DNA of 43,860 nt from a virus. Positions 16,773 through 25,673 of the stretch are shown piece by piece. The position numbers and the translations under genes were made by a program. The stretch spans positions 1 through 43,860 of IMG/VR virus record IMGVR_UViG_3300030450_000902, one strand, 5' to 3'. The stretch's first letter is position 1. The number at the start of each line of letters is the position of its first letter. A model generated the notes under the pieces. It did not search any database and was not told the origin of the DNA. It saw only the letters and a program-made list of their open reading frames with translations.

Positions 16773-18247
16773 TGGGATACGGTGGATTTTTTAAGAAGGT
16801 AATACGAATAGCGGTTCCTATGGCTGTTAGTTTTGTTGGTGGTCCTTTGGCAGTAGCAATATCAAGTGCCGCAATAACAGGAGCAACTGGTGGATCTTTT
16901 AAAGAAGCATTAATGGCTGGTGCTACTAGTTATATTGGATCACAAGTAACTCAAGGAATTAATCAAAGTATTGCTGGTACTCAAGCAGTTAATCCTGATC
17001 TAGTTCAGGGAGGTCGATTCTCTTTAGGCCCATATAAACCCAATATGATTGATTCAGGAGTAAGCTTGGCTGATCCATTTACAGTTACAAATCTTACTCC
17101 TACTGGAGAAGTACTAAGAAATGTAAATGATGCTGTAAGAGGTGGTATTACAGACGCAACTAGTGGTCTAGGTCTTGAAGATCTTGGAGCAGAGATAGTA
17201 GGGGGAGTTAAGACTCTTAGAACTCCTTTTGATTTCTTCCAAACAAATCAAGATATTCCTCTTATTGGTGGAGCACTTAAAGAGTTAGGACAATCAGCTC
17301 CTAATACAGTATTAGGCTCACTTGCTGGTGGAGCTACTACAATGACATTGAATCAAGCATTGTTAGCTAATACTCCAGAAGCAGATGAATTGCTTGCTGA
17401 AAATGGGTATACTCCTGAACTGATAGTAGCCCTTAAACAAGAAGCTCGTAATGCTATGTCTCAAGAAGCTTTTGATAGACTTATTGCTGATGTACAAAAT
17501 CCCGGACTTAGTGAAGAAGAGTTTAATAAGATACTAGCATCTGGCATTGAACGAGAGAATGTAGCTCTTGGTCCTGAGATAACAGAACAACAGTTTAAGA
17601 GTGTATTTGATGATCCTAGCCTTGGACAAAATATACTTAGAAGTGAAGAAGGATTACGAAGAGAAGGCTTTGGACAAGAGATCTCTTCTGCATTTCCGGG
17701 AGATGTGTTTCAATCATTAGATGACAGTATCGTTGATAGTATTGTTCAAGAAAGACAAGGACCAGCCCAACAACAGATAAGTCGTTTTGAGGCTAGAGGT
17801 AATCTTAATCCTACTGGAGGTAGAACAGCTAATCAATTTATTCAGGCACAAGTACCTCAAGCACAAGAAACAATTAGACAAGTTGGTGAAGGAGTACTTG
17901 GTGGATATCAATCTAATGTACAAGATGTACGAGATAGAGCCGAACAACAAGCTGGTGGATATAAATTAGGAGATGAGTTGTTTGATGTTACTCCATTTAG
18001 TCAAGAACGAGGAGAACTTGTAGAACAACAACAAGGAACATTAGGTTCCGATGTTAGAGGAGCATTAGGTAGTGATCCACTATTTGATGTTAGTGGTGCG
18101 TTACAATCTGCTGGTAGAGCACAAGGTGTTGTATCAGGACAAGGACAAAATCAAAGCTTCTTAGATAGTATAGCTGCTAGAGAGTTAGGTTCTACTGCAG
18201 CTAGAAATGAAAGAGGCTTACGGTCAAGAGGAAGTGGAGTATTTTAA
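16772..18247 (+). CDS. Internal virion (ejection) protein candidate 1
   Basis: A 491-residue protein. The first 60 residues are hydrophobic and Gly/Ala-rich (AVPMAVSFVGGPLAVAISSA), as in phage proteins that insert into the host envelope. The rest is long, Gln/Glu/Arg-rich and helical. It starts the run of four coupled genes (TAATG overlaps or abutting stops) that end in a 1460-residue protein, the same plan as the ejection-protein sets of T7- and P22-like phages. Call by position and composition. Confidence 0.6.
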   Translation: MGYGGFFKKVIRIAVPMAVSFVGGPLAVAISSAAITGATGGSFKEALMAGATSYIGSQVTQGINQSIAGTQAVNPDLVQGGRFSLGPYKPNMIDSGVSLADPFTVTNLTPTGEVLRNVNDAVRGGITDATSGLGLEDLGAEIVGGVKTLRTPFDFFQTNQDIPLIGGALKELGQSAPNTVLGSLAGGATTMTLNQALLANTPEADELLAENGYTPELIVALKQEARNAMSQEAFDRLIADVQNPGLSEEEFNKILASGIERENVALGPEITEQQFKSVFDDPSLGQNILRSEEGLRREGFGQEISSAFPGDVFQSLDDSIVDSIVQERQGPAQQQISRFEARGNLNPTGGRTANQFIQAQVPQAQETIRQVGEGVLGGYQSNVQDVRDRAEQQAGGYKLGDELFDVTPFSQERGELVEQQQGTLGSDVRGALGSDPLFDVSGALQSAGRAQGVVSGQGQNQSFLDSIAARELGSTAARNERGLRSRGSGVF

Positions 18248-19123
18248 ATGGCATTAGGTGACATATTAGGTGGGATTTCTGACTATTTTACAGGGCAAGC
18301 AGCCAATGAAGCAAACATACGAAGAGCAGAAATACAACGAGATGATGCTGCTAGAGCTAGAGAAGAAGCTAGAAAAGGTGCAACAGGAATAACTCCTGAT
18401 AGATCAACAACATTAAATCCTACTGGAGGGTTTAATATTGCTCGTAGGGGAGCAGAAAAAATATTAGGAGAAGGAGATAAACGGAGAGCAGAAGAAAGTA
18501 ATTTTTTAACAAGCAACTTTCAGCCTACATTTCCTACACTACAATCTGCTATTCGAAATGCTCAAGCAGGAGTTAATCAACAACGAGAAGCAGTAACAAA
18601 GCTTGGTGAGGATTTAGCTCTTAGACAGAACAGAGACTTTGGTGGTATAGGAAATACAGGACAAGCTGGTGCTATGGCACAACCAATGGCAGATATATTT
18701 AGTAAGTTGCCTATTGCTGCTGATGTTGGACGAAAAAACTTTAATGAACAGAATATAGCTGATGCAGCATTTCAAACAGCACAATTAAAGAATCTTCTTC
18801 CACAAGCAAAACCTTTAATTGATCTTCCTTATAATGCAGCTACTGCTATTCCTGCTAGTATTCCTATGCAACCTCCAGCATCTAATCTTGAAGCAGCTCT
18901 TGGACCACAAAATATTGGTTCAGTTATAAAACAAATAGGGCAACGAGAAGAAAGGGATGAGCAGCGAGACAGAGATGAAGCATTACTTAAACAAATATTA
19001 GCTGCTCGTGTAGCTGCTCCTACTACACAAACACAAAACCAAAACTTATTGAATAGACACTTACGCAATCAATTTTCAAACGCATCACCTTTGACAAATT
19101 ATACTGACAAGGACTTTGGATAA
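18248..19123 (+). CDS. Internal virion (ejection) protein candidate 2
   Basis: A 291-residue protein, Ala/Gln/Arg-rich and mostly helical, that directly abuts the previous stop. Its LNPTGGFNIARRG (about residue 56) echoes the LNPTGGRTANQF of the previous protein, so the two share a short motif. Likely packaged inside the head and sent into the host with the DNA. No enzymatic motif seen. Confidence 0.6.
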   Translation: MALGDILGGISDYFTGQAANEANIRRAEIQRDDAARAREEARKGATGITPDRSTTLNPTGGFNIARRGAEKILGEGDKRRAEESNFLTSNFQPTFPTLQSAIRNAQAGVNQQREAVTKLGEDLALRQNRDFGGIGNTGQAGAMAQPMADIFSKLPIAADVGRKNFNEQNIADAAFQTAQLKNLLPQAKPLIDLPYNAATAIPASIPMQPPASNLEAALGPQNIGSVIKQIGQREERDEQRDRDEALLKQILAARVAAPTTQTQNQNLLNRHLRNQFSNASPLTNYTDKDFG

Positions 19124-19770
19124 TGGCTGAAATAAATCCCCTAGCTTTTGCTGGAAGATCTCTTGACGATACATTAGGTAAGAGATTAACAAATGCTGAT
19201 GCTGCCTCTGCTGCATTACCGACTACTCTTGCTAAACAAACACTTGCTAATCGAGCATCTGCTGCTAGTGACTTATCTAAACTAAGAGGAGTACTTGCAG
19301 CTATTGGAGAAACTCCACAATCAATTGGTTTGGGAGGAGGAGGTCTTGATAGAATACGAAGACGACAAGATCTTAAAACTATGTTGCCTTCAGCAGCAGG
19401 TTTAGGTGCGGTATTTCCTGAAGGGAGAGTAAATATTTCTAATCCATTACTCTTTTCTACAGGAAAAAATCCTAAAATTGAAGCAGCATTTAAAAGTAAT
19501 CCTAAGAATGTTACAACTGCAGAAGAAGTTGTAACACAAGATGATTATGCTATAGGCGGTAAAGATTTAGTAGGAGTACCTAAAAAAAGGACAACCAAAA
19601 AATCTTTTAAAAAAGCACAAACAACAAAAGGTGGAGGATCTAAGTCAGACTCAGCCCTAGTAGAAGATGTTAAGAGAGGTATGCGACAATTTACTTATAA
19701 AGGTAAAAAGTATATAGGCCGAAAATCACCAGATGGTAAAACTATGATAGATGTAATTGCTCTTGATTAA
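19123..19770 (+). CDS. Internal virion protein candidate 3
   Basis: A 215-residue protein coupled by TAATG to both neighbours. The first 90 residues are helical and Ala/Leu-rich; the C-terminal half is Lys-rich (several KK pairs) and ends in a small beta-like segment (FTYKGKKYIGRKSPDGK). The basic tail would suit DNA or membrane contact. Function not known. Confidence 0.6.
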   Translation: MAEINPLAFAGRSLDDTLGKRLTNADAASAALPTTLAKQTLANRASAASDLSKLRGVLAAIGETPQSIGLGGGGLDRIRRRQDLKTMLPSAAGLGAVFPEGRVNISNPLLFSTGKNPKIEAAFKSNPKNVTTAEEVVTQDDYAIGGKDLVGVPKKRTTKKSFKKAQTTKGGGSKSDSALVEDVKRGMRQFTYKGKKYIGRKSPDGKTMIDVIALD

Positions 19771-22700
19771 TGGCTGAAACAATTCCCATAAAAGATGTAG
19801 TCTTTGATGAGCAAAAAGAAGATGTTCCTACATCTATTCCAATAAAAGATGTAACTCTTCAAGCTCCAAAAAGACCTAGTGATCCCGGTAAGCAAGCAAT
19901 TGCTGGTCTTAGTGACATCTTTACAGGTATTCCTCTTGCAACAGGATTTGTTGGACAAGGACTTGAGACATTAGCAGATTATGCTTTAGATGATAATGAT
20001 AAGACTTTTGTAGAAACTTGGGAAGAAGCAGGAAAAGAAGGAATAGATAAAGGTCTTCAGGATATAGGATTAAAGGGAAGAGATCTTACTAATAAGGCTT
20101 TAGGTATTAAGGAAGCACAATCTACTGAAGACCAAGCAGCTAGACTTTTTACTTCAATGATATTTCCCGGATCACTAGGAACTAGTTTATTAGGAAAAGC
20201 TGCTACGTTTCTAACTCCTCTTGTTAGAACTGGAAAAGGATTTACTAAACGTGCAGGAGTTCAATTAGGAATTGGTACTGGTATTGATCAAACAGTACGA
20301 GCTGCTATAGGCGATGAAGAGTTCCCTCTTTTGTTTTCTAAACAGGCATTAACTGGAGAACTTCCAGAAAGAGATTTAGAAGAAGATAAAGATCCTGAAA
20401 AATTTGATACCGAACCTCAGTTTCCTAAAGCACAAAACCTTGGTTCAAGATCTATTCCTATTGAAGAAGTTGAGTTTGTAGATATACCACCAATTCCTAT
20501 AAATGAGGTTGAGTTTACAAGTACAGATCCAAAGTATATTTTAGCAGAAGAAGAGAAAGCATCACAAGATGCAGAGAATTCTAACTTTATAAAGAATATC
20601 GTAATAGGCACAGGAGCAATTGCTCTGTCTATTTTTGGTGCAAAGTATATGGGGAAAGTAAGTAAAGCTAGAGTTGATGAAATGGCTATGTCAGGACTTT
20701 CTCCTACCAATTTAGAATCTTCTGCAACATCAGCTATTAATGAAATTAAAAACATTAGAGAGACACAAGGTAATATTGCTGCAGTTAAAGCTGTAAAAGA
20801 AAAAGCAGCTTCTAGTGTTTCAACTGGAACTAAAAGATTCTTTGGTAATACTTTTGATAAGACTAAACACAATGAAGAAGCATTAAGAGCTGCAGGAGTT
20901 CCAGAAGATGACATTTCAGAATTAAGTGGACAAGAAATAGTAGATGTCTTTGGAGTTGTAGAACAATTCTTAAAAGATGGAAAGATGGGACAAGGATCTA
21001 AGGCTGCTGTTCGATCATTAAAAAGTATTAAGCGTGAATACGATGCATTACCTAAAGAACAACAAAAAGAATTTATAGATGGAATAGGTGCAATTAGAGA
21101 AGATATTATTAGAACAAGAGCAACAGCTTTTGATGTCCTTCGACAATCAGAATCTGAGTTAATGCCCGGAATTACTGGACCGTCAAAACTTAAACAGGCT
21201 TTTGAAAGTGGCACTATTGATGATTTAGAATTAATTCTTAAAGAGCAAGAATCTTTGATTAATAATATTCGAGGAACAGAAGGACCATTAGAAAGAGCTA
21301 AACCGGGATTATGGAAAAGAAATGCTGAAGGCAAACAAGTATTTTATTCTGATGCTATATTAGGAAGTATGATTAAAACCTTCAATAAGAACCCGAACTT
21401 TGTAAGGATGCAAAAAGATTTAGCAAAGATAAATGAAGTAATACTTGATGAAGCTGTTAGGCTTGGAACATTTGATGAAGCTTTTGCTGCAGGATTGAAA
21501 AAGCAATTTACTAAAAATGGCTCTGTTATGTACTTGCCCGGAAAAGAAAATGTTTCTAGAGCTGCATGGTACAAGAGATTAGCAACAAACATGGGCTTTC
21601 ATACTTCGAAAGGAAAGACTCTTAATGAAGTAGGTAACTGGCATCTACAAGGATTAGCAGAAGGAAGTGGTATTGCGAGTCCATTAGATATATTTCAATC
21701 TATGGGTCATTATGCTTTTCAAGTAATGGATCATGTAAATACGTCAGTAAAACAATGGAACTTCTTATCAAGACTTACTGGCCTTCGTATGGTAGATAAT
21801 AAAGTTATAATACCCAAATTAAATGCAACTGATGATGCTACAGTACCAGTAAGGTATGTTGGAAGTTCTAGTATGGATGATCCACTAAATCAGGGAGGAA
21901 ATGTGCGTGTAAACTTCTCTGATGACGCTGAAATTGCTAAAAGATTTGATACAAAAGGTAAAGGTACATTTACTCCTCGACAATTAGCTCAAATGGATGA
22001 TGTTATTTGGGTGCAAAGAGGCAGTACTTATCATGGATTTTTTGTAGCAGACAAACAATTAAAGAAGTCATTAGAGTTTGATGCTGGCTTACATAATAGA
22101 GTATTAAAGTTTGGTAACTTCTGGAAAAATGTATTTACTAAGTTTACTACAGGTAATTTATCTCCATTTGGTATGATATCTTTCTTATACAATAACCAAA
22201 TCAGCTCATTTAATGCTGCATTACAAGCAAGTAAAGGTAAGAATGTTATTGGTACTGTTAAGAATGCCTCAAGAGAAGCATTTGAAACATGGAAAGATAG
22301 TTATAAAGGTGCTTGGGAATTGTTTTCTACTCGTATGTCTGAAGATATCTCTGACATGCTTACAAGATCAATACAAAATAATACTTTGTTATTTAGATCT
22401 AGTCCAGATTTGGTTAGAAAGATGCGTATTCTTACTAAAAGAAAAGTTCGTGACTCTTTGGTAGCTCCTTTACAAAGAGAGACAGGAAGATCTGCATCTG
22501 GTTTAGGTGCTAGTGAGTTTCAAGGTAACTTGACTAATGTATTTGAAGAAGCTGTTCCTTATGTTACTAAAACTAGAGGAGCTGGTGCATTACCACAAAT
22601 GTGGCGTGTCTGGAATCACTTAAATACTGCAATGCAAGAAGGTACAGCTCTTGGCATCACTATGAGAAAAGCACGAGAGTTAGCAGATAAAAATCCTACT

Positions 22701-24152
22701 CAAGCACAGTCACGATTATCTAGAGAAGCCAGAAAAATAGCTAATGATATCGTGGGTGATGTAAGATTAAGAGGATCTAGTGATACTGGAAAAGCTTTTC
22801 ATGCAGTAGTTCCTTTTTCTGGTGCAATGTTGCAAGCATGGTCAACATTAGGTAGGTCTATGAAAAAAGGGGGAGTGCAAAAAACTCTTGGGACTGTTGT
22901 CGCTGCTGTTGGTATTCCTACTGCATTAGAAGTAACATACAACAATACATTAGATGATGAAACAACTTATCCTGATGGAGGTTTTCCTCCTAGACACTGG
23001 ACATACAAACAGTACTTTTGGGAAGGGTTTACTGTTGACCAAAGAAATAATAATCACATATTCTTTGTTCCGGGTAAGCCTCCTTGGGAAGCTGTATTAA
23101 TACCAGTAACTCCTGAGATCAGTTTGTTCAGAGGATTTGTTATTGATGCTTTAGAAACTATAGGAGGATTATCTGATCCTGAATCTGGTTTAGGAGGACA
23201 TAATATAAAGAGGGCAAATCACTTTTTAGCAGGATTAGCTAGAGTTTTTGATATAGCATTGCCTCCTCCAATTGCTGCTGCTGGTTCTGCGTTAGGACTA
23301 GATTTACGAGCTGGTATATTACCAGATGATACAAAAGCTATGGGATTTGGTTTCTTTGAAGGAAGACCAATGCTTACAGGACAAAGAGTTACTGGAGACT
23401 TTGGAAGAACTAAATATGTAGGAGGAGAAGTAGACAAAGAAGTTGCAAATGTTTTGCAAGACATCTTTGGAGCTGCAGGAACATTATCTGTGGGGGTATA
23501 CGAAGCATTTAATGCTGGTAATGAATCTACGCCATTAAACACTAGAATAGAATATGCTACAGATGAGTTAGGAAGAAACATTATGAGGCAAGCAAGGTAT
23601 TTTCAGCCTCTCTTTGGAAAAGCATTACGAAATAATCCTGACCAAAATATAGTAAGGTCTGTGTTAGCACAAAAAGATGCGTTACAAAGATTTAGTAGAG
23701 ATGAACAACTAATGTACTCTGGAGGAGGAATGTCTGGAGACAGACCTATAAGAGGAAATACTGTTGATGCTCCTACAGATCCAGTACATCAAATGTTAAT
23801 CATGCAATCTAAAGATTACTTGAATCAAATAAAACCTATTGGTGATATGATAAGTAAATTACGACAAGATATCGCTACATTGGGAGCTGGAACACAAGAC
23901 CAATTCCAACAAAAAGCGATAACATTAAAAGAAAGAGATGAACTTATTGATAGCTTGAACTTGCAAATTCAATCTCTTAAATCATTAGAATTAACAGCAC
24001 TTGAAACATTTAAAGAACAATTTAAAGAATTTGCACATAAAAATACAGGCAGAGATATGTCAGACTTTAGATTTGAAACTTTCAAACCTAATGTTAATCC
24101 ATCAGGTTCAGTTTCTCCAGCACTTCCGAACTTACCCCGAACTTCTCAATAG
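19770..24152 (+). CDS. Giant internal virion protein (1460 residues) with repeated IPI motifs
   Basis: By far the largest gene. Four copies of a short motif, IPI-[KEN]-[DE]-V, occur at about residues 5-10, 23-28, 229-234 and 242-247, the last two followed by EF. A hydrophobic segment near 270-292 (FIKNIVIGTGAIALSIFG) could cross the membrane. The remainder is helical, and I see no lysozyme or transglycosylase signature. Size and last-gene position fit the largest ejection protein of podoviruses (T7 gp16 type). Its final 59 bases overlap the oppositely directed helicase gene. Confidence 0.7.
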   Translation: MAETIPIKDVVFDEQKEDVPTSIPIKDVTLQAPKRPSDPGKQAIAGLSDIFTGIPLATGFVGQGLETLADYALDDNDKTFVETWEEAGKEGIDKGLQDIGLKGRDLTNKALGIKEAQSTEDQAARLFTSMIFPGSLGTSLLGKAATFLTPLVRTGKGFTKRAGVQLGIGTGIDQTVRAAIGDEEFPLLFSKQALTGELPERDLEEDKDPEKFDTEPQFPKAQNLGSRSIPIEEVEFVDIPPIPINEVEFTSTDPKYILAEEEKASQDAENSNFIKNIVIGTGAIALSIFGAKYMGKVSKARVDEMAMSGLSPTNLESSATSAINEIKNIRETQGNIAAVKAVKEKAASSVSTGTKRFFGNTFDKTKHNEEALRAAGVPEDDISELSGQEIVDVFGVVEQFLKDGKMGQGSKAAVRSLKSIKREYDALPKEQQKEFIDGIGAIREDIIRTRATAFDVLRQSESELMPGITGPSKLKQAFESGTIDDLELILKEQESLINNIRGTEGPLERAKPGLWKRNAEGKQVFYSDAILGSMIKTFNKNPNFVRMQKDLAKINEVILDEAVRLGTFDEAFAAGLKKQFTKNGSVMYLPGKENVSRAAWYKRLATNMGFHTSKGKTLNEVGNWHLQGLAEGSGIASPLDIFQSMGHYAFQVMDHVNTSVKQWNFLSRLTGLRMVDNKVIIPKLNATDDATVPVRYVGSSSMDDPLNQGGNVRVNFSDDAEIAKRFDTKGKGTFTPRQLAQMDDVIWVQRGSTYHGFFVADKQLKKSLEFDAGLHNRVLKFGNFWKNVFTKFTTGNLSPFGMISFLYNNQISSFNAALQASKGKNVIGTVKNASREAFETWKDSYKGAWELFSTRMSEDISDMLTRSIQNNTLLFRSSPDLVRKMRILTKRKVRDSLVAPLQRETGRSASGLGASEFQGNLTNVFEEAVPYVTKTRGAGALPQMWRVWNHLNTAMQEGTALGITMRKARELADKNPTQAQSRLSREARKIANDIVGDVRLRGSSDTGKAFHAVVPFSGAMLQAWSTLGRSMKKGGVQKTLGTVVAAVGIPTALEVTYNNTLDDETTYPDGGFPPRHWTYKQYFWEGFTVDQRNNNHIFFVPGKPPWEAVLIPVTPEISLFRGFVIDALETIGGLSDPESGLGGHNIKRANHFLAGLARVFDIALPPPIAAAGSALGLDLRAGILPDDTKAMGFGFFEGRPMLTGQRVTGDFGRTKYVGGEVDKEVANVLQDIFGAAGTLSVGVYEAFNAGNESTPLNTRIEYATDELGRNIMRQARYFQPLFGKALRNNPDQNIVRSVLAQKDALQRFSRDEQLMYSGGGMSGDRPIRGNTVDAPTDPVHQMLIMQSKDYLNQIKPIGDMISKLRQDIATLGAGTQDQFQQKAITLKERDELIDSLNLQIQSLKSLELTALETFKEQFKEFAHKNTGRDMSDFRFETFKPNVNPSGSVSPALPNLPRTSQ

Positions 24153-25329
24153 CTTTTGTTGCTCTATAGAAAGTACCAGTAGCTTTTCCTGATTTTACTT
24201 TGAAGATTTGAATCATTCCACACTCATGCATGATGTTCATTAACATCTTAAACTCACTGGCATCTAGTTGTCTTTGTACTTTATTATGTAATTCATGATG
24301 TTTGATGCCATCACTTCCTGCACCTAATAAATGATCTCTTACCTTCTCAATACCTCCAACTAACTTTGCTCTGTAGCTGAAGTCTCCTCCGAACAAGGTG
24401 TTTGCACGAGTCTTAACCTCAGAGATAAGCTTACTTCCATGCCCGATGTGCCTACTTTGTATTTCCCTTGTTCCATCGTTAATGGCAAGACAGCTTGCGA
24501 TTCGTAACAAGTGATCGTCTTCTCTAGCTTCAAACCCGGATCTGAAAGGATCTGTGTGACTAGCTCGTGTGTTGTACCAGTTAGTGAATTTTTTAAGTCC
24601 TCCCGGTGAGATGCCAATTCGGGAAACATCTCTTGCTGCTTCAACTGTTTCATTGAATGACTCATATACCTTTCCATGATGATCTTCCTCTCTTTTAACA
24701 GGCCAAGCAATACTACGCTTTCTGTTATCGTCAACAATAAACATCACTCTACTAGTAAACCCACCTTCAATAACACTAGGGTTAATAGCAGTGACTAACC
24801 ATGATGGGGTAGATGCTGATAAGAATGTAACATATACATCCTTCTGTACTAACTCTCCCATCTGCAATGTACCCGGACTTGTTCGTAACTTCTGACAGTC
24901 ATAAAGATCAGTCAATAGACCGGGCATAGTACTCATGTATCCTTCTTTTCCAAGGATTGTGACGAGTTCGCTAATTGCGAAATTCGCTTTAGCAGTTCCA
25001 CCCTCTCGGCATCTGTCATGCAAATAAAGTTCGAGACTTTCCGGGCTTGTTTTTCCGGTAAGTATGGAATCAAATCCTTTAAGAAAAGAAAGTATGCTGC
25101 TAATAGCTGTAGACTTTCTCGTAGTCCCTGCTTCAGCAGCCAAAATAATATACCAATTATGATAAACTGGACTGTTAGGGCGATCCACATATACGTCACG
25201 GCCAACTCCTGTTCCTATTGCCCATAAGGCACACCAAAAATCATAGCTCTCTGCTGTTTCAACATAAGACATATACTCCATGTACTGTCCTATGAATGAG
25301 TCAGCAGGAACTAACTTCTTATAATTCAC
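24094..25329 (-). CDS. DUF3987-like replicative helicase / primase-associated ATPase
   Basis: A 411-residue protein with GTG start, coupled to the previous gene by GTGA. The P-loop is AEAGTTRKST (Lys72, Ser73), a variant of the Walker A motif with Arg where Gly is usual. The segment NFAISELVTILGKEGY could hold the Walker B acidic residue. The C-terminal 100 residues look like a winged-helix fold. The pattern fits the DUF3987 group often found as helicase or primase-helicase in phages. It is next to the DNA polymerase and no other replicative hexameric helicase is seen, so it may unwind DNA at the fork. Confidence 0.65.
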   Translation of the reverse strand: MNYKKLVPADSFIGQYMEYMSYVETAESYDFWCALWAIGTGVGRDVYVDRPNSPVYHNWYIILAAEAGTTRKSTAISSILSFLKGFDSILTGKTSPESLELYLHDRCREGGTAKANFAISELVTILGKEGYMSTMPGLLTDLYDCQKLRTSPGTLQMGELVQKDVYVTFLSASTPSWLVTAINPSVIEGGFTSRVMFIVDDNRKRSIAWPVKREEDHHGKVYESFNETVEAARDVSRIGISPGGLKKFTNWYNTRASHTDPFRSGFEAREDDHLLRIASCLAINDGTREIQSRHIGHGSKLISEVKTRANTLFGGDFSYRAKLVGGIEKVRDHLLGAGSDGIKHHELHNKVQRQLDASEFKMLMNIMHECGMIQIFKVKSGKATGTFYRATKAIEKFGVSSEVLEKLNLMD

Positions 25330-25673
25330 TGCAAGTCTTTCAAGTTAATACCTAATACTGATCGAATCATCTTTAACTTCCAACCTTCTTCCTCATGAAA
25401 TAATCCTGTTGTTACATACGTCTTTGGTCCTCGCTTTCGCACTTTACATATATGATAAGGTATCTTGAATGTATCACCATCATGAATAGGATAAGCAGTA
25501 GGTTTCGTTGACATCTTCTGGTTAATAGATGTAAAGGTGATGCCTTTCATAGATGAGTCTACAAAAGCTCCTATAGGAAATTTATGTGCATAGTCATGTA
25601 GTATAGTAAAGGCTACATAATCTTTATGTTTCTTTACTCCTATGTGGATTTGATGTCTGTCAGTGTTGACCAT
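25326..25673 (-). CDS. Hypothetical protein between polymerase and helicase genes
   Basis: A 115-residue basic protein with several His and aromatic residues and a likely beta-rich middle. It starts inside the 3' end of the polymerase gene (34-base overlap) and ends in a GTGA overlap with the helicase gene, so it is translated together with them. A small DNA-binding or replisome partner is a guess. Family not recognised. Confidence 0.65.
   Translation of the reverse strand: MVNTDRHQIHIGVKKHKDYVAFTILHDYAHKFPIGAFVDSSMKGITFTSINQKMSTKPTAYPIHDGDTFKIPYHICKVRKRGPKTYVTTGLFHEEEGWKLKMIRSVLGINLKDLQ

Noticed and set aside
20417-21334. 305-codon open frame on the minus strand
   Set aside because: It lies wholly inside the 1460-residue plus-strand gene, is Ser/Leu-rich as antisense frames of AT-rich genes often are, and has no ribosome binding site.
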